DNA from: an uncultured Eubacterium sp.
GTDB lineage: Bacteria > Bacillota > Clostridia > Oscillospirales > Acutalibacteraceae
Reading direction: 5' to 3'
Assembly (NCBI GenBank): GCA_900542875.1
Contig: UQPH01000001.1
Location: 62,001 to 126,000 of the forward strand
Length of the DNA stretch: 64,000 nucleotides
Positions 53,304-62,881 of the stretch are shown piece by piece (positions within the stretch are counted from its first letter, which is position 1; every line of letters starts with the position of its first letter). Under the pieces are notes generated by a model, which was not told where the DNA came from, ran no database searches, and saw only the letters and a list, made by a program, of their open reading frames with translations. A program made the position numbers and the translations under genes.

Positions 53304-54494
53304 TTAATATTTATACTTGTTGTGTAATGTTGAGTTGAATTTGTCTATTACCGTTTGGTATCTGTTATAGGCGTTTGCTATGCTCTCGTCCCAGCTGATG
53401 TAGATATTGTTTCTTGCGTTTTGACCGACACGGTGCAATAAGTCTTTGTTGTCCGCAATGCGGTCGATAACTTTTGCAACGCTTCTCGACGATTCGAGAC
53501 ATAAAAAGCCCGTTTCGCAGTCGGTTATACCCTCGCTTGCACACGAGTTTGCAACCACTATTGCCGGAGTTGCGGAGGCGGCTGCTTCACGAACCACTAA
53601 ACCGTTCGTGTCAAATGTACTCGGAAAAACGAGCATATCAGCCGTTCCGTAGTAAATTTGCAGTTCCTGCCTGTCCAAAATTTGACCCGTGAATATAACT
53701 TTGTCGCCTATGTTAAGTTTTGCGGCATATTTTTTTATGGCGTTTTCTTCGGGTCCCATTCCGATAATTATCATTCTGTACTCCCTGCCGCTTTCTTTTA
53801 GCAGTTTGCAGGCGTCGAGAATGATTCTCAGATTTTTGTACCACATCATTCGTCCGACAAAAAGCAAAATCGGAATGCCCTCGGGTATGCCGTGCTTTCG
53901 TCTTATCATGGCTTTCATCTCTTCGGTGCAGTCGAGTTTAGGCAAATCGCAGCCGTTGGGCATAACGATATAGTCGCCCTCGTAGCCGACCTTTCTCAGA
54001 CTGTCAACAGTGCCTTTGCTAGTTACCCAAACTTCGTCGGCGCTCTTTATGTTGTTGAGTAAAAAACCGTACGCTCTGTGCCTTACGGCAAGCGATTTTA
54101 CCCTTTGGTCAAAGTCGTATTCGTACTTTGTGTGGTATGTTAAAATCTGCGGAATACGCTTTATTCTGTTAATCCTTCTGAAAAAATAACTGGTCGCTAT
54201 CGGGCAGTGGGAATGAAGAATGTCAAAATTTCTGTCGATAATATCCTCTGCAAACTGTCTTTTGAACGGCCAGCCGACGGGATAGCCTTCGCCGAAAGTA
54301 AACAGGCTCTTGTATCTGTAAATTTCGTAGGGGTATTTGTAGTCCTCTGCATTTGGGTTTTTCGGCGTAACGATTGTTGCTTCGCCCAACTTTTTGTTAA
54401 TTATATCGGCATAGCATTTAGCCACCGTACTTATGCCGTCAATGGTCGGAGGAAACGCCTCCGTTCCGATTGCGATTTTCAGTTTTTCGCTCAT
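53304..54494 (-). CDS. GT4-family glycosyltransferase
   Basis: A 396-residue GT-B enzyme that moves a sugar from a nucleotide sugar to a lipid or glycan. The N-terminal lobe has PPTIDGISTVAKCYADII and the HSHCPIATSYFF segment; the donor-binding lobe has LLFVGRMMWYKNLRIILDAC, KVIFTGQ and the E-x7-E-type motif FPSTFDTNGLVVREAAAS. It resembles diacylglycerol glucosyltransferases, so membrane glycolipid synthesis is plausible but not proven. The start at 54494 has an AGAGAGAT ribosome-like site; the frame extends to 54530 without one. Confidence 0.85.
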   Translation of the reverse strand: MSEKLKIAIGTEAFPPTIDGISTVAKCYADIINKKLGEATIVTPKNPNAEDYKYPYEIYRYKSLFTFGEGYPVGWPFKRQFAEDIIDRNFDILHSHCPIATSYFFRRINRIKRIPQILTYHTKYEYDFDQRVKSLAVRHRAYGFLLNNIKSADEVWVTSKGTVDSLRKVGYEGDYIVMPNGCDLPKLDCTEEMKAMIRRKHGIPEGIPILLFVGRMMWYKNLRIILDACKLLKESGREYRMIIIGMGPEENAIKKYAAKLNIGDKVIFTGQILDRQELQIYYGTADMLVFPSTFDTNGLVVREAAASATPAIVVANSCASEGITDCETGFLCLESSRSVAKVIDRIADNKDLLHRVGQNARNNIYISWDESIANAYNRYQTVIDKFNSTLHNKYKY

Positions 54495-54592
54495 GAAAAT
54501 ATCTCTCTTTGCAAAAAATATGTATGACACATTATAACATACGGCGACCTAAAAGTAAAATAATTTTTATCTTAAAATAACTCCTCTTGCAC

Positions 54593-54621
54593 TTGATTAA
54601 TTTATTGCTTTAATATATAAT
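54593..54621 (+). promoter_or_regulatory. Promoter of the hprK operon
   Basis: TTGATT at 54593-54598, 17-base spacer, TATAAT at 54616-54621. An AGAGGTG ribosome site precedes the hprK ATG by about seven bases. Confidence 0.75.
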
Positions 54622-54650
54622 AAATGAGAATGACTTTTTAGAGGTGCACT

Positions 54651-55607
54651 ATGGCTGATTATTCGGTAACTCTGGCTAAAATTATAGAAAAGCATAAGCT
54701 CGAAATAATTTTTGTACCAAAACCGCCGGAGGAAATAGAAATTAAGTCAAACGAGGTAAACCGTCCGGGTATCGTGCTCACGGGCTATACCGACTACTTT
54801 GACCCTACCCGTATTCAAATTTTGGGTTGGACGGAGTTCGGCTTTTTGCTTAATATGTCAGATGACGAAAGGCAAAAGGCTTTGGGCTATTGGCTCGAAC
54901 TTCATCCTGCTGCGGCTGTGGTGACGAGAGGACTCGATATTCCCGATTACTTAAAAGAAGCGTGTATCAAATATGATGTTCCTCTTCTTCGTACGGATGA
55001 GGAGACTTCGGCGTTTCTGGCTTCTCTTATCGCTTTCCTTAATCGTGAACTTGCACCGAGGATTACACGCCACGGTGTTTTGGTTGAGGTTTACGGTGAG
55101 GGCGTTCTTATCACGGGTGAGAGCGGCGCAGGAAAGAGCGAGACCGCTATCGAGTTGATTAAGAGAGGACACCGACTCATTGCGGACGATGCGGTCGAAA
55201 TCAGGAGGGTGAGCGACTCCGTTCTTGAGGGATCGTCTCCGAGCAATATCCGTCACTTTATCGAACTAAGAGGTATAGGCATTATTAACGCCAGAAGAAT
55301 CTTCGGTATGGGTGCCGTAAAGCCTACGGAAAAAATCGATATGGTGGTTAAACTCGAGGATTGGGACGCCACAAAGGCGTACGACAGGCTCGGAATAGAT
55401 AATGACTATTTTCGTATATTGAGCGTAAATGTTCCGGTGATTACCGTTCCTATCACTCCGGGACGAAATCTTGCGGTAATTGTAGAAACGGCGGCGATGA
55501 ATAACCGTCAAAAGAAGATGGGCTTTAACGGCGCAAGAGAACTTATGCAAAATCTTGGAATAGACGATGTTGACGCTAATGATAAGATTTTAGAGGAATG
55601 GGACTAA
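54651..55607 (+). CDS. hprK: HPr kinase/phosphorylase
   Basis: HprK phosphorylates HPr on Ser46 when glycolytic intermediates are abundant and so drives CcpA-type catabolite repression in Firmicutes. The 318 residues match the family. The N-terminal domain runs to about 135 (DEETSAFLASLIAFLN), then the catalytic domain with HGVLVEVYGEGVLITG, Walker A GESGAGKS at 156-163, IADDAVEI, the signature ELRGIGIINARRIFGMGAV and VPITPGRNLAVIVE. All catalytic pieces are present. No ptsH (HPr) gene is in the window. It is the first gene of a series with glucokinase, murB, rapZ, whiA, dnaE and pfkA. Confidence 0.96.
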   Translation: MADYSVTLAKIIEKHKLEIIFVPKPPEEIEIKSNEVNRPGIVLTGYTDYFDPTRIQILGWTEFGFLLNMSDDERQKALGYWLELHPAAAVVTRGLDIPDYLKEACIKYDVPLLRTDEETSAFLASLIAFLNRELAPRITRHGVLVEVYGEGVLITGESGAGKSETAIELIKRGHRLIADDAVEIRRVSDSVLEGSSPSNIRHFIELRGIGIINARRIFGMGAVKPTEKIDMVVKLEDWDATKAYDRLGIDNDYFRILSVNVPVITVPITPGRNLAVIVETAAMNNRQKKMGFNGARELMQNLGIDDVDANDKILEEWD

Positions 55608-55638
55608 AGGGTTAATAATTTAAGGAGATATACAGACT

Positions 55639-56586
55639 ATGTTAAGAATTGGTATTGATTTGGGCGGAACAAACATTGTTGCCGCAGTGGTAAACGATGA
55701 GTATGAGATGGTCGGAAAAGCAAAAACCCCGACCGCTACTCCGAGGTCTGCCGATGAAATTTTTGACGATATCGCAAAGGTTTGCAAGGAGGCTATGGCT
55801 CAGGCAGGAGTAACAATTAAGGATATTTTCTCCGTTGGTATAGGAACTCCGGGTACGGTAAACAAAGAGGGCGTTATCGAATTCGCAAATAACCTTGGCT
55901 TTGTCAATGTTCCGGCAAAGGAAATGCTTATCGAAAGACTCGGTATTGAAAATGTGTATGTCGATAATGACGCTAACTGTGCCGCACTCGGCGAGGCTCA
56001 GGCAGGCTCGGGACACGGTGCAAAGGACTTTATCGCAGTAACTCTCGGTACAGGCGTCGGTTCGGGCGTAATTATTAACGGCAAAATTGTTGCAGGCGTA
56101 AACAATGCAGGCGGCGAGTGCGGTCATTCTGTAATCGTTGTTGACGGCGAGCCTTGCACATGCGGCAGAAAGGGTTGCTGGGAGGCTTACGCTTCGGCTA
56201 CCGCACTTATTAATCAGACTAAGGCGGCTATGGAAAAATATCCCGACTCCGTTATGCACGAACTCGTTAAGGCAAACGGCGGAAAGGTAGACGGTAGAAC
56301 CGCTTTTGACGCAATGCGCAGAGGCGATATAGCAGGCATTAAGGTAGTTGACGCTTATGTTAAATATGTTGCATGCGGTCTCATTAACCTTGTAAATATT
56401 TTCCAGCCGGAAACTATTTGTATAGGCGGCGGCATTTGCAATGAGGGCGAGACTCTTCTTCGTCCGCTTCGCAGATACATAGACAGCGAGAGATACAGTG
56501 TTTACTCAAAGATTCAGTCGAAGATTGTTAAGGCTGAACTCGGAAATGACGCAGGTATTATCGGCGCCGCTCTCCTCGGAGACTGA
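55639..56586 (+). CDS. glcK: ROK-family glucokinase
   Basis: A 315-residue ROK kinase that phosphorylates glucose with ATP. The N-terminal phosphate loop is IGIDLGGTNIVAAVV, the sugar-binding segment is DNDANCAALGEA, and the ROK signature with the zinc site is CTCGRKGCWEAYASATAL, followed by EGETLLRPL in the second lobe. It lies 31 bases after hprK. Glucokinase beside HPr kinase and upstream of pfkA gathers entry steps of glycolysis and their control in one locus. Another hexose cannot be ruled out. Confidence 0.9.
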   Translation: MLRIGIDLGGTNIVAAVVNDEYEMVGKAKTPTATPRSADEIFDDIAKVCKEAMAQAGVTIKDIFSVGIGTPGTVNKEGVIEFANNLGFVNVPAKEMLIERLGIENVYVDNDANCAALGEAQAGSGHGAKDFIAVTLGTGVGSGVIINGKIVAGVNNAGGECGHSVIVVDGEPCTCGRKGCWEAYASATALINQTKAAMEKYPDSVMHELVKANGGKVDGRTAFDAMRRGDIAGIKVVDAYVKYVACGLINLVNIFQPETICIGGGICNEGETLLRPLRRYIDSERYSVYSKIQSKIVKAELGNDAGIIGAALLGD

Positions 56587-56609
56587 TTTTTGACTGTAAG
56601 GTGCTCGGC

Positions 56610-57509
56610 TTGAAAGAAATTACAGAATTTGCAAAAAAAAATAATATTCCTTACAGCACAGATGAGCCTATGAGCAAGCACACCACCTTTAAGATAGGCG
56701 GTAAAGCAAAACTTATGCTTTTTGTCGAAAGCGAGGAGCAGGTTGCGTCGGCGGTTAAGGAATGTAAAAAATATAATCAGAGATATATCGCAGTGGGTAA
56801 CGGCTCGAATCTTTTGGTTTCCGATGACGGAATAGATGCCGTTGTCATAGAAATGGGCAAAGGCTTTTCCGATGTAAGACTTATTGATGACGATACGGTT
56901 TATGCCAAGGCGGGAGCACAGCTTATGAAAGTGTGTCGATTCGCATTGGAACACGGACTCAGCGGCTTGGAGTTTGCTTACGGAATTCCCGGCTCGTGCG
57001 GAGGTGCTGCGTTTATGAACGCAGGCGCTTACGGCGGAGAAATGAAAGACGTGCTTTATCGCTGCGACCATATAGATAAAAACGGCGACAGGGGCTTTCT
57101 CGAGGGAGATGACCTTAAACTGTCTTATCGCCGCAGTGCATATTACGATAACGGCTGTATCGTAACGGGACTTTATATGCGACTGAAAAAGGATAATCCC
57201 GAGGATATAAAGGCGAGAATGGATGATTTCCTTTCCCGCCGTAAGGCAAAGCAACCGCTCGAATATCCGTCGGCAGGCTCTACATTTAAGAGACCCGAGG
57301 GATATTTTGCAGGTGCTCTCATTGAGGAATGTAACCTTAAGGGCGCTTCGGTCGGCGGCGCACAGGTGAGTACAAAGCACGCAGGCTTTGTTATCAATAC
57401 CGGCGGTGCCACGTGTAAGGATGTGCTCGATTTGTGCAAAAAGGTGTCGGACACCGTTAAGGCGCAAAAGGGCGTAGAATTGGAAATGGAAATAAGAGTA
57501 ACGGAGTAA
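56610..57509 (+). CDS. murB: UDP-N-acetylenolpyruvoylglucosamine reductase
   Basis: MurB makes UDP-MurNAc, the second committed step of peptidoglycan synthesis, using FAD and NADPH. FAD contacts are VGNGSNLLVSDDG and GIPGSCGGAAFMNAGAYGGE. The catalytic Ser is in SAGSTFKRPEG and the catalytic Glu in the last residues MEIRVTE, as in the shorter (Type II) form. I place the start at the TTG at 56610, eight bases after AAGG; an upstream GTG at 56601 would overlap that site. The stop is three bases before rapZ. Confidence 0.94.
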   Translation: MKEITEFAKKNNIPYSTDEPMSKHTTFKIGGKAKLMLFVESEEQVASAVKECKKYNQRYIAVGNGSNLLVSDDGIDAVVIEMGKGFSDVRLIDDDTVYAKAGAQLMKVCRFALEHGLSGLEFAYGIPGSCGGAAFMNAGAYGGEMKDVLYRCDHIDKNGDRGFLEGDDLKLSYRRSAYYDNGCIVTGLYMRLKKDNPEDIKARMDDFLSRRKAKQPLEYPSAGSTFKRPEGYFAGALIEECNLKGASVGGAQVSTKHAGFVINTGGATCKDVLDLCKKVSDTVKAQKGVELEMEIRVTE

Positions 57510-57512
57510 GTA

Positions 57513-58376
57513 ATGAAAGACATAGTTTTATTAACCGGAATGTCCGGAGCAGGAAAATCAACGGCAATGAGCTTTATGGAGGATATCGGATATTACTGCA
57601 TAGATAATATGCCGACAGAACTTATCAGCACCTTTATTCAGCTTATAGAAAAATCGGAGGCGTATAATAAAATCGCAATAGTAGCCGATGTTCGTACGCT
57701 CGGCGTTTATGACGCATTCCACAGTGCCGTGCAAAAGTTGATTGATAACGATAACTATATGGTTAAGACCATATTCCTCGATATTAAAACTCATGTCGCA
57801 CTTAAAAGATATAAACTAACCCGCAGAAAGCATCCCTTTGCCGATAAATTTAACGGCTCTACGGAAAAGGCACTTGAGTACGAGAGAGAGGTTCTTGCTC
57901 CGGTTTTGCAGAATGCGGACTTTGTTATCGATACTTCCGACTTGACTTCAAATCAGCTTCGTACCCGCCTTACCCAAATTCTTTTGGGAGACGAGCGTGA
58001 GATTATGAATATCCATGTTGTATCGTTCGGCTTTAAGCACGGCATTCCCACCGACGCAGATTTTGTGCTCGATGTAAGATGTCTGCCAAACCCATATTGG
58101 ATTGAATCCATGAGGGACAAAACCGGACTCGATAAAGAGGTAAAGGACTATGTGTTCAGCTTTGATGAGTCGGTTACGCTTCTCAATAAATTAAAGGACT
58201 TGCTTGATTATCTTAATCCGCTTTATATCCGTGAGGGAAAGAGCCAGATTGTTATTGCCATCGGCTGTACCGGCGGAAATCACAGGAGCGTTGTGTTTGC
58301 CGAGGCACTAAAGGAATATTTCTCAAAGCGTTGGGATAATGTTTCGGTAAATCATAGGGATATAGATAAGAAATAA
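57513..58376 (+). CDS. rapZ: RapZ/YvcJ-family RNase adapter P-loop protein
   Basis: A 287-residue protein. The N-terminal P-loop is LTGMSGAGKSTAMSF (about residues 7-21); FLDIKTHVALKRYKLTRRKHP is the next conserved segment; the C-terminal domain has LDVRCLPNPYW, TGLDKEV and the IGCTGGNHRSVVFAE motif. In E. coli it steers RNase E to GlmZ; in Firmicutes the YvcJ protein has GTPase activity and affects competence and phosphate/UDP-GlcNAc signalling. It is followed by whiA with only ten bases between them. Confidence 0.95.
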   Translation: MKDIVLLTGMSGAGKSTAMSFMEDIGYYCIDNMPTELISTFIQLIEKSEAYNKIAIVADVRTLGVYDAFHSAVQKLIDNDNYMVKTIFLDIKTHVALKRYKLTRRKHPFADKFNGSTEKALEYEREVLAPVLQNADFVIDTSDLTSNQLRTRLTQILLGDEREIMNIHVVSFGFKHGIPTDADFVLDVRCLPNPYWIESMRDKTGLDKEVKDYVFSFDESVTLLNKLKDLLDYLNPLYIREGKSQIVIAIGCTGGNHRSVVFAEALKEYFSKRWDNVSVNHRDIDKK

Positions 58377-58386
58377 GGTATTTGTT

Positions 58387-59280
58387 ATGTCATTTTCTTC
58401 TCAGGTTAAGGATGAACTTGTGAAAATTGAACAGGAAAATGCTTGTTGTAAAAAGAGTCTTCTTTACGGAATGGCTCTTTTTTCAAAGAGTTTTTCATTT
58501 TCTTCGGTTGTTTTTCAGTCAAAGAGCAAGGAGACTGCCGAACTTTTTTTGTCGCTGCTGGAGGAAATTTGCTCTGTCAGAGCAAAGATGTCGGCGTCAC
58601 CGTCGGGAAAACTCTATACAGTGTCGGTGCGAAAAAGCGTAAACGCAAGCAGAATTATGTCCTGTTTCGGCCACGAAAGAGGCGAGACAAGTCTAAGAAT
58701 TAACTTTTCTAATTTCACTTGCGAGGATTGCCAGAAAACTTTTATCAGGGGTGTATTCCTTGCCTGCGGAGCCGTTTCCTCTCCGGAAAAAGATTATCAT
58801 TTGGAGTTCAGCGTGCCGTATCTTAACCTTTCAAAAAGTCTTATGACGGCACTTCGTGAGGTGGAACTTTCACCAAAGATGACAAACCGAAAGGGTTATA
58901 ACATCATATATTTTAAGGACAGCGAGGAAATCGAGGATTGCCTTTATATTATGGGCGCAGGCAAGAGTATGTTCGATATGATGAATGTTAAGATAGTTAA
59001 GGAAATTCGCAATACGGCAAATCGAAAAGCGAATTGCGACGCCGCAAATATAGAAAAAACCGTTGCCGCCGCTTCACCGCAGATTGCGGCAATACTTAAG
59101 ATAAAAGAAAAAAAGGGACTCGATTCACTTCCCGACGGACTTCGACAGATGGCGGAGATAAGGCTGGAAAATCCCGACTCGTCTCTCGGCGAACTCTCCG
59201 AAATGCTCGAGACGCCTATTTCACGCAGCGGTGTAAACCACCGACTGTCACGACTTGTAAAAATTGCACAGGAACTTTGA
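58387..59280 (+). CDS. whiA: WhiA, sporulation/division transcription regulator
   Basis: A 297-residue protein with an N-terminal LAGLIDADG homing-endonuclease-like domain (conserved AFLACGAVSSPEKDYHLEF type segment) and a C-terminal helix-turn-helix (SLGELSEML, SGVNHRLSRLVKIA). WhiA affects chromosome segregation and division in Bacillus and sporulation in Streptomyces. In many Clostridia a YvcK gene lies between rapZ and whiA; here rapZ and whiA are adjacent. Confidence 0.94.
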   Translation: MSFSSQVKDELVKIEQENACCKKSLLYGMALFSKSFSFSSVVFQSKSKETAELFLSLLEEICSVRAKMSASPSGKLYTVSVRKSVNASRIMSCFGHERGETSLRINFSNFTCEDCQKTFIRGVFLACGAVSSPEKDYHLEFSVPYLNLSKSLMTALREVELSPKMTNRKGYNIIYFKDSEEIEDCLYIMGAGKSMFDMMNVKIVKEIRNTANRKANCDAANIEKTVAAASPQIAAILKIKEKKGLDSLPDGLRQMAEIRLENPDSSLGELSEMLETPISRSGVNHRLSRLVKIAQEL

Positions 59281-59366
59281 TGTGCGTTTGTAATTCTCAA
59301 CGCCTTCTTTGAAAAGGGAAGCGATGAAACTTTCAAGGTGAGCATCATAAAATAAAAGGTGATACT

Positions 59367-62300
59367 ATGTTTACACATCTTCATTTGCATACTCAGTTCA
59401 GCTTGTTGGACGGCGCCTGCCGCCTCGGCGAGCTTGTTTCTCGTGCAAAGGAGTTGGGTATGACCTCTCTTGCCGTAACCGACCATGGAAATATGTACGG
59501 TGCGGTGGATTTTTACAGAGAGTGTAAAAAGCAGGGTATCAAACCCATCATCGGCTGTGAGGTATATGTTGCGCCGAGGAGCCGCTATGATAAGGACAAG
59601 ACTTTGGATTCAAAGTATAACCACCTTGTTCTTCTCGTCAAGAATGAGACGGGATATAAAAATTTAATAAAAATGGTGTCGCTGTCGTATACCGAGGGCT
59701 TTTATTTTAAGCCGAGAATCGACCGTGACTTGCTCGAAAAATACAGTGATGGGCTCGTTTGCCTCTCCGCCTGCCTTGCAGGTGAAATACCGCAGTTTCT
59801 CTTGCAACGTGATTACGAGGGCGCAAAGAGTGCCGCTCTTTGGTATGAGTCGGTTTTCGGTAAGGGCAATTACTTTTTGGAACTTCAAAATCACGGCATA
59901 GAGCAGGAACAGATTGTACTCGACGGAATTAAGCGACTCAGCCGAGATACGGGCATTCCGCTTGTCGCAACGAATGATGTGCATTATGTCAACAAAGAAG
60001 ATGCTGACATTCAGCAGGTGCTTATCTGTATCGCAACGAATCATATTTTGGGCGAAGATACGGGACTTGAATTTCACTCGGATAATTTTTATCTAAAGAG
60101 TGAGGAAGAAATGCTTTCGCTTTTCTGCGATGTTCCCGAGGCTGTGGAAAACACCGCCAAGGTTGCCGATATGTGTAACTTTGATTTTGAGTTCGGTAAT
60201 ACGAAACTTCCGTATTTTGCAACTCCGGATAATATGAACCACTTTGAGTATTTCAAAATGAAATGCTTTGAGGGAATGAAAAAACGCTACGGCGAAAATC
60301 CGCCCGAAGCGTATGTAAAAAGACTCAATTACGAACTCGAAACCGTGGATAAAATGGGTTACACGGATTACTATCTTATCGTATGGGACTTTGTTAATTT
60401 TGCAAAGAGCAGGGGTATTCCCGTAGGTCCTGGCAGAGGCTCGGGTGCAGGCTCGATAGCTGCTTACTGCATAGGCATAACCGATATCGACCCTATGAAA
60501 TACGACCTTATCTTTGAGCGTTTTTTGAATCCCGAGAGAGTGTCTATGCCCGATTTTGATATAGACTTTTGCTACGAAAGGCGGCAGGAGGTAATCGACT
60601 ATGTTACCGAAAAGTACGGAGCAGACCATGTGGCACAGATAGTCACTTTCGGTACCTTGCAGACCAGAGCCGCAATTCGTGATGTCGGCAGGGTAATGGG
60701 TATGCCGTATAATCAGGTGGACGCCGTTGCAAAACTGATACCGAACGATTTTCATATTACTATTGACGCCGCAATAAAAAAGAGCAGTCGCCTCAGAGCG
60801 GCAATGGAAGATAATACAGAGGTTAAGCGCCTTATAGATACCGCACGCAGAGTTGAGGGCATGCCCAGAAATACCTCCACTCATGCCGCAGGCGTTGTCA
60901 TAACTCACGACCCCGTGTCGAGTTATGTGCCGCTTGCAACTAACGACGGCTTGGTCGTAACGCAGTATATTATGACCACTCTTGAAGAACTCGGACTGCT
61001 TAAAATGGACTTTCTTGGGCTCAGAACGCTGACCGTCATAGATGATGCGTCAAAGGCGTCGGGCGTTGATATTAATAAAATTCCGATAGATGACCAAAGA
61101 GTTTATAAAATTTTTGCCACCGGGCAGACAGAGGGCATTTTTCAGTTTGAATCGGGCGGAATGAAGCAGATGCTTATGAATCTCAAGCCGACATCGCTTG
61201 AAGATTTGATTGCCGCCACCTCGCTCTATCGTCCCGGCCCGGCAAGTCAGATAGACACCTTTGTGCATAACTCAAATAATCCCGGGGACATAAAATACGA
61301 TACTCCGATGCTTGAGCCTATTCTTAAAAACACTTACGGCTGTATGGTTTATCAGGAGCAGGTTATGCAGATTTTCCGTTCCCTTGCAGGTTACAGCTTC
61401 GGCAGAGCGGACGTTGTACGCCGTGCCATGAGCAAGAAAAAGCACGATGTTATGGAGAGGGAACGCACCGCCTTTGTTGACGGCTGTGCAAAAAACAATA
61501 TTTCAAGCAGCGTTGCAAATGCGATTTTTGATAAGATGACCGACTTTGCTTCCTATGCGTTTAATAAATCTCACGCCGCTTGCTACGCTCTTGTTGCGTA
61601 CCGCTGTGCTTATCTTAAAGTTTATCATACTTCTCGGTTTATGGCGGCGCTTTTGAGTTCCGTTTTGGATAATTCAAATAAGGTCGCTCGCTATATCGCC
61701 GAGTGTAAGCGTGTCGGCATTCGCCTTGCACCGCCCGACATTAATTCGTCTATGAAAGGCTTTACAGCCGCTTCGGATAAGGTGATTAATTACGGTATGC
61801 TCGGCATAAAAGGCGTCGGAAACGATTTTATCGAGGATATAATCAAGGAGAGGCAAAACGGTAACTTCTCGTCTTTGAAAGATTTTTGCGAGCGTATGCA
61901 GGGTACTCGTTTTAACCGCCGTGCGGTCGAAAGCCTGATAAGATGCGGAGCACTCGATAACTTGGGCGCAAACCGTAAACAAATGCTTCAGGTTCTGCCG
62001 ATATTGCTCTCGTCTATCGAAGAACGCTACCGAAAGACTATGTACGGTCAGGTTGGACTTTTCGATTTGGGCAACGAAAAAGCCACGGATGAGATTAAAC
62101 TTCCGCAGGTAAACGAGTTCTCAAAGAACGAACTTTTGCAGATGGAAAAGGAAATAACAGGTCTTTATCTCTCGGGTCACCCGATGGATAAGTTTGACGC
62201 ATATGTTGAATCGTCAGGTTGTGTGAGAACATATGACATTCTCGAGGCGGGGAAAAACGGAGCCCGTCTAAAGGACTCTGCCAAGGTTTCTCTTTGCGGC

Positions 62301-62786
62301 ATTATAAATCATATTACCGTTAAGCAGACCCGCTCAAATAAAGCCAATATGGCTTTTGTAACGCTGGAGGATTTGTACGGCTCTGTTGAGGTTATTCTTT
62401 TTCCGAATGTTTATACACGCTTTGCCTCGCAGATTATTCAGGGCAATGTTATTACGGTGAGCGGTACCGTCTCCGTCGAGGAAGATAAGGAGCCCAAAAT
62501 ACTTGTAAACTTCGTGTCTCTCCCGAAAGAAACGCCGACTGCAAAACCGCAGAAGAAAAAGCGTACGGGTCTTTTTTTGAAATTTTCGTCTCATAACGAT
62601 AAGGCGCTGGACGGGGTAAAGAAAATTCTTGCATCCCATAAAGGAAGTTTGCCGCTTTATTTCTATTTTGAGGATACAAAAAAATACGAACTCGCTCCAA
62701 AGGATAATTTTGTCGCTCAAAGCGAGACGCTCATTTCCGAACTCAGGGCACTGCTGGGAGACAGCAATGTTGCATTAATTATATAA
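59367..62786 (+). CDS. dnaE: DNA polymerase III subunit alpha, DnaE
   Basis: A replicative polymerase of 1,139 residues. The N-terminal PHP domain has FTHLHLHTQFSLLDGA and VTDHGNMYGAVDF. The polymerase active site is in the palm segment GPGRGSGAGSIAAYCIGITD followed by PDFDIDFCYERR. The tandem helix-hairpin-helix region and the C-terminal OB-fold (TVKQTRSNKANMAFVTLEDL) are present. This is the DnaE type; a PolC would be expected elsewhere. An 86-base gap separates it from whiA. Confidence 0.96.
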   Translation: MFTHLHLHTQFSLLDGACRLGELVSRAKELGMTSLAVTDHGNMYGAVDFYRECKKQGIKPIIGCEVYVAPRSRYDKDKTLDSKYNHLVLLVKNETGYKNLIKMVSLSYTEGFYFKPRIDRDLLEKYSDGLVCLSACLAGEIPQFLLQRDYEGAKSAALWYESVFGKGNYFLELQNHGIEQEQIVLDGIKRLSRDTGIPLVATNDVHYVNKEDADIQQVLICIATNHILGEDTGLEFHSDNFYLKSEEEMLSLFCDVPEAVENTAKVADMCNFDFEFGNTKLPYFATPDNMNHFEYFKMKCFEGMKKRYGENPPEAYVKRLNYELETVDKMGYTDYYLIVWDFVNFAKSRGIPVGPGRGSGAGSIAAYCIGITDIDPMKYDLIFERFLNPERVSMPDFDIDFCYERRQEVIDYVTEKYGADHVAQIVTFGTLQTRAAIRDVGRVMGMPYNQVDAVAKLIPNDFHITIDAAIKKSSRLRAAMEDNTEVKRLIDTARRVEGMPRNTSTHAAGVVITHDPVSSYVPLATNDGLVVTQYIMTTLEELGLLKMDFLGLRTLTVIDDASKASGVDINKIPIDDQRVYKIFATGQTEGIFQFESGGMKQMLMNLKPTSLEDLIAATSLYRPGPASQIDTFVHNSNNPGDIKYDTPMLEPILKNTYGCMVYQEQVMQIFRSLAGYSFGRADVVRRAMSKKKHDVMERERTAFVDGCAKNNISSSVANAIFDKMTDFASYAFNKSHAACYALVAYRCAYLKVYHTSRFMAALLSSVLDNSNKVARYIAECKRVGIRLAPPDINSSMKGFTAASDKVINYGMLGIKGVGNDFIEDIIKERQNGNFSSLKDFCERMQGTRFNRRAVESLIRCGALDNLGANRKQMLQVLPILLSSIEERYRKTMYGQVGLFDLGNEKATDEIKLPQVNEFSKNELLQMEKEITGLYLSGHPMDKFDAYVESSGCVRTYDILEAGKNGARLKDSAKVSLCGIINHITVKQTRSNKANMAFVTLEDLYGSVEVILFPNVYTRFASQIIQGNVITVSGTVSVEEDKEPKILVNFVSLPKETPTAKPQKKKRTGLFLKFSSHNDKALDGVKKILASHKGSLPLYFYFEDTKKYELAPKDNFVAQSETLISELRALLGDSNVALII

Positions 62787-62789
62787 CAC

Positions 62790-62818
62790 TTGACAACATA
62801 TGCCTTTTTAAGTAAAAT
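62790..62818 (+). promoter_or_regulatory. Promoter of pfkA
   Basis: TTGACA at 62790-62795, a 17-base spacer, TAAAAT at 62813-62818. It begins four bases past the dnaE stop codon. Confidence 0.8.
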
Positions 62819-62881
62819 AGATGTGTTATATGTGTATATTATAATATTTAACTTATGTGTTTGTTTACGGAGGATACTATT

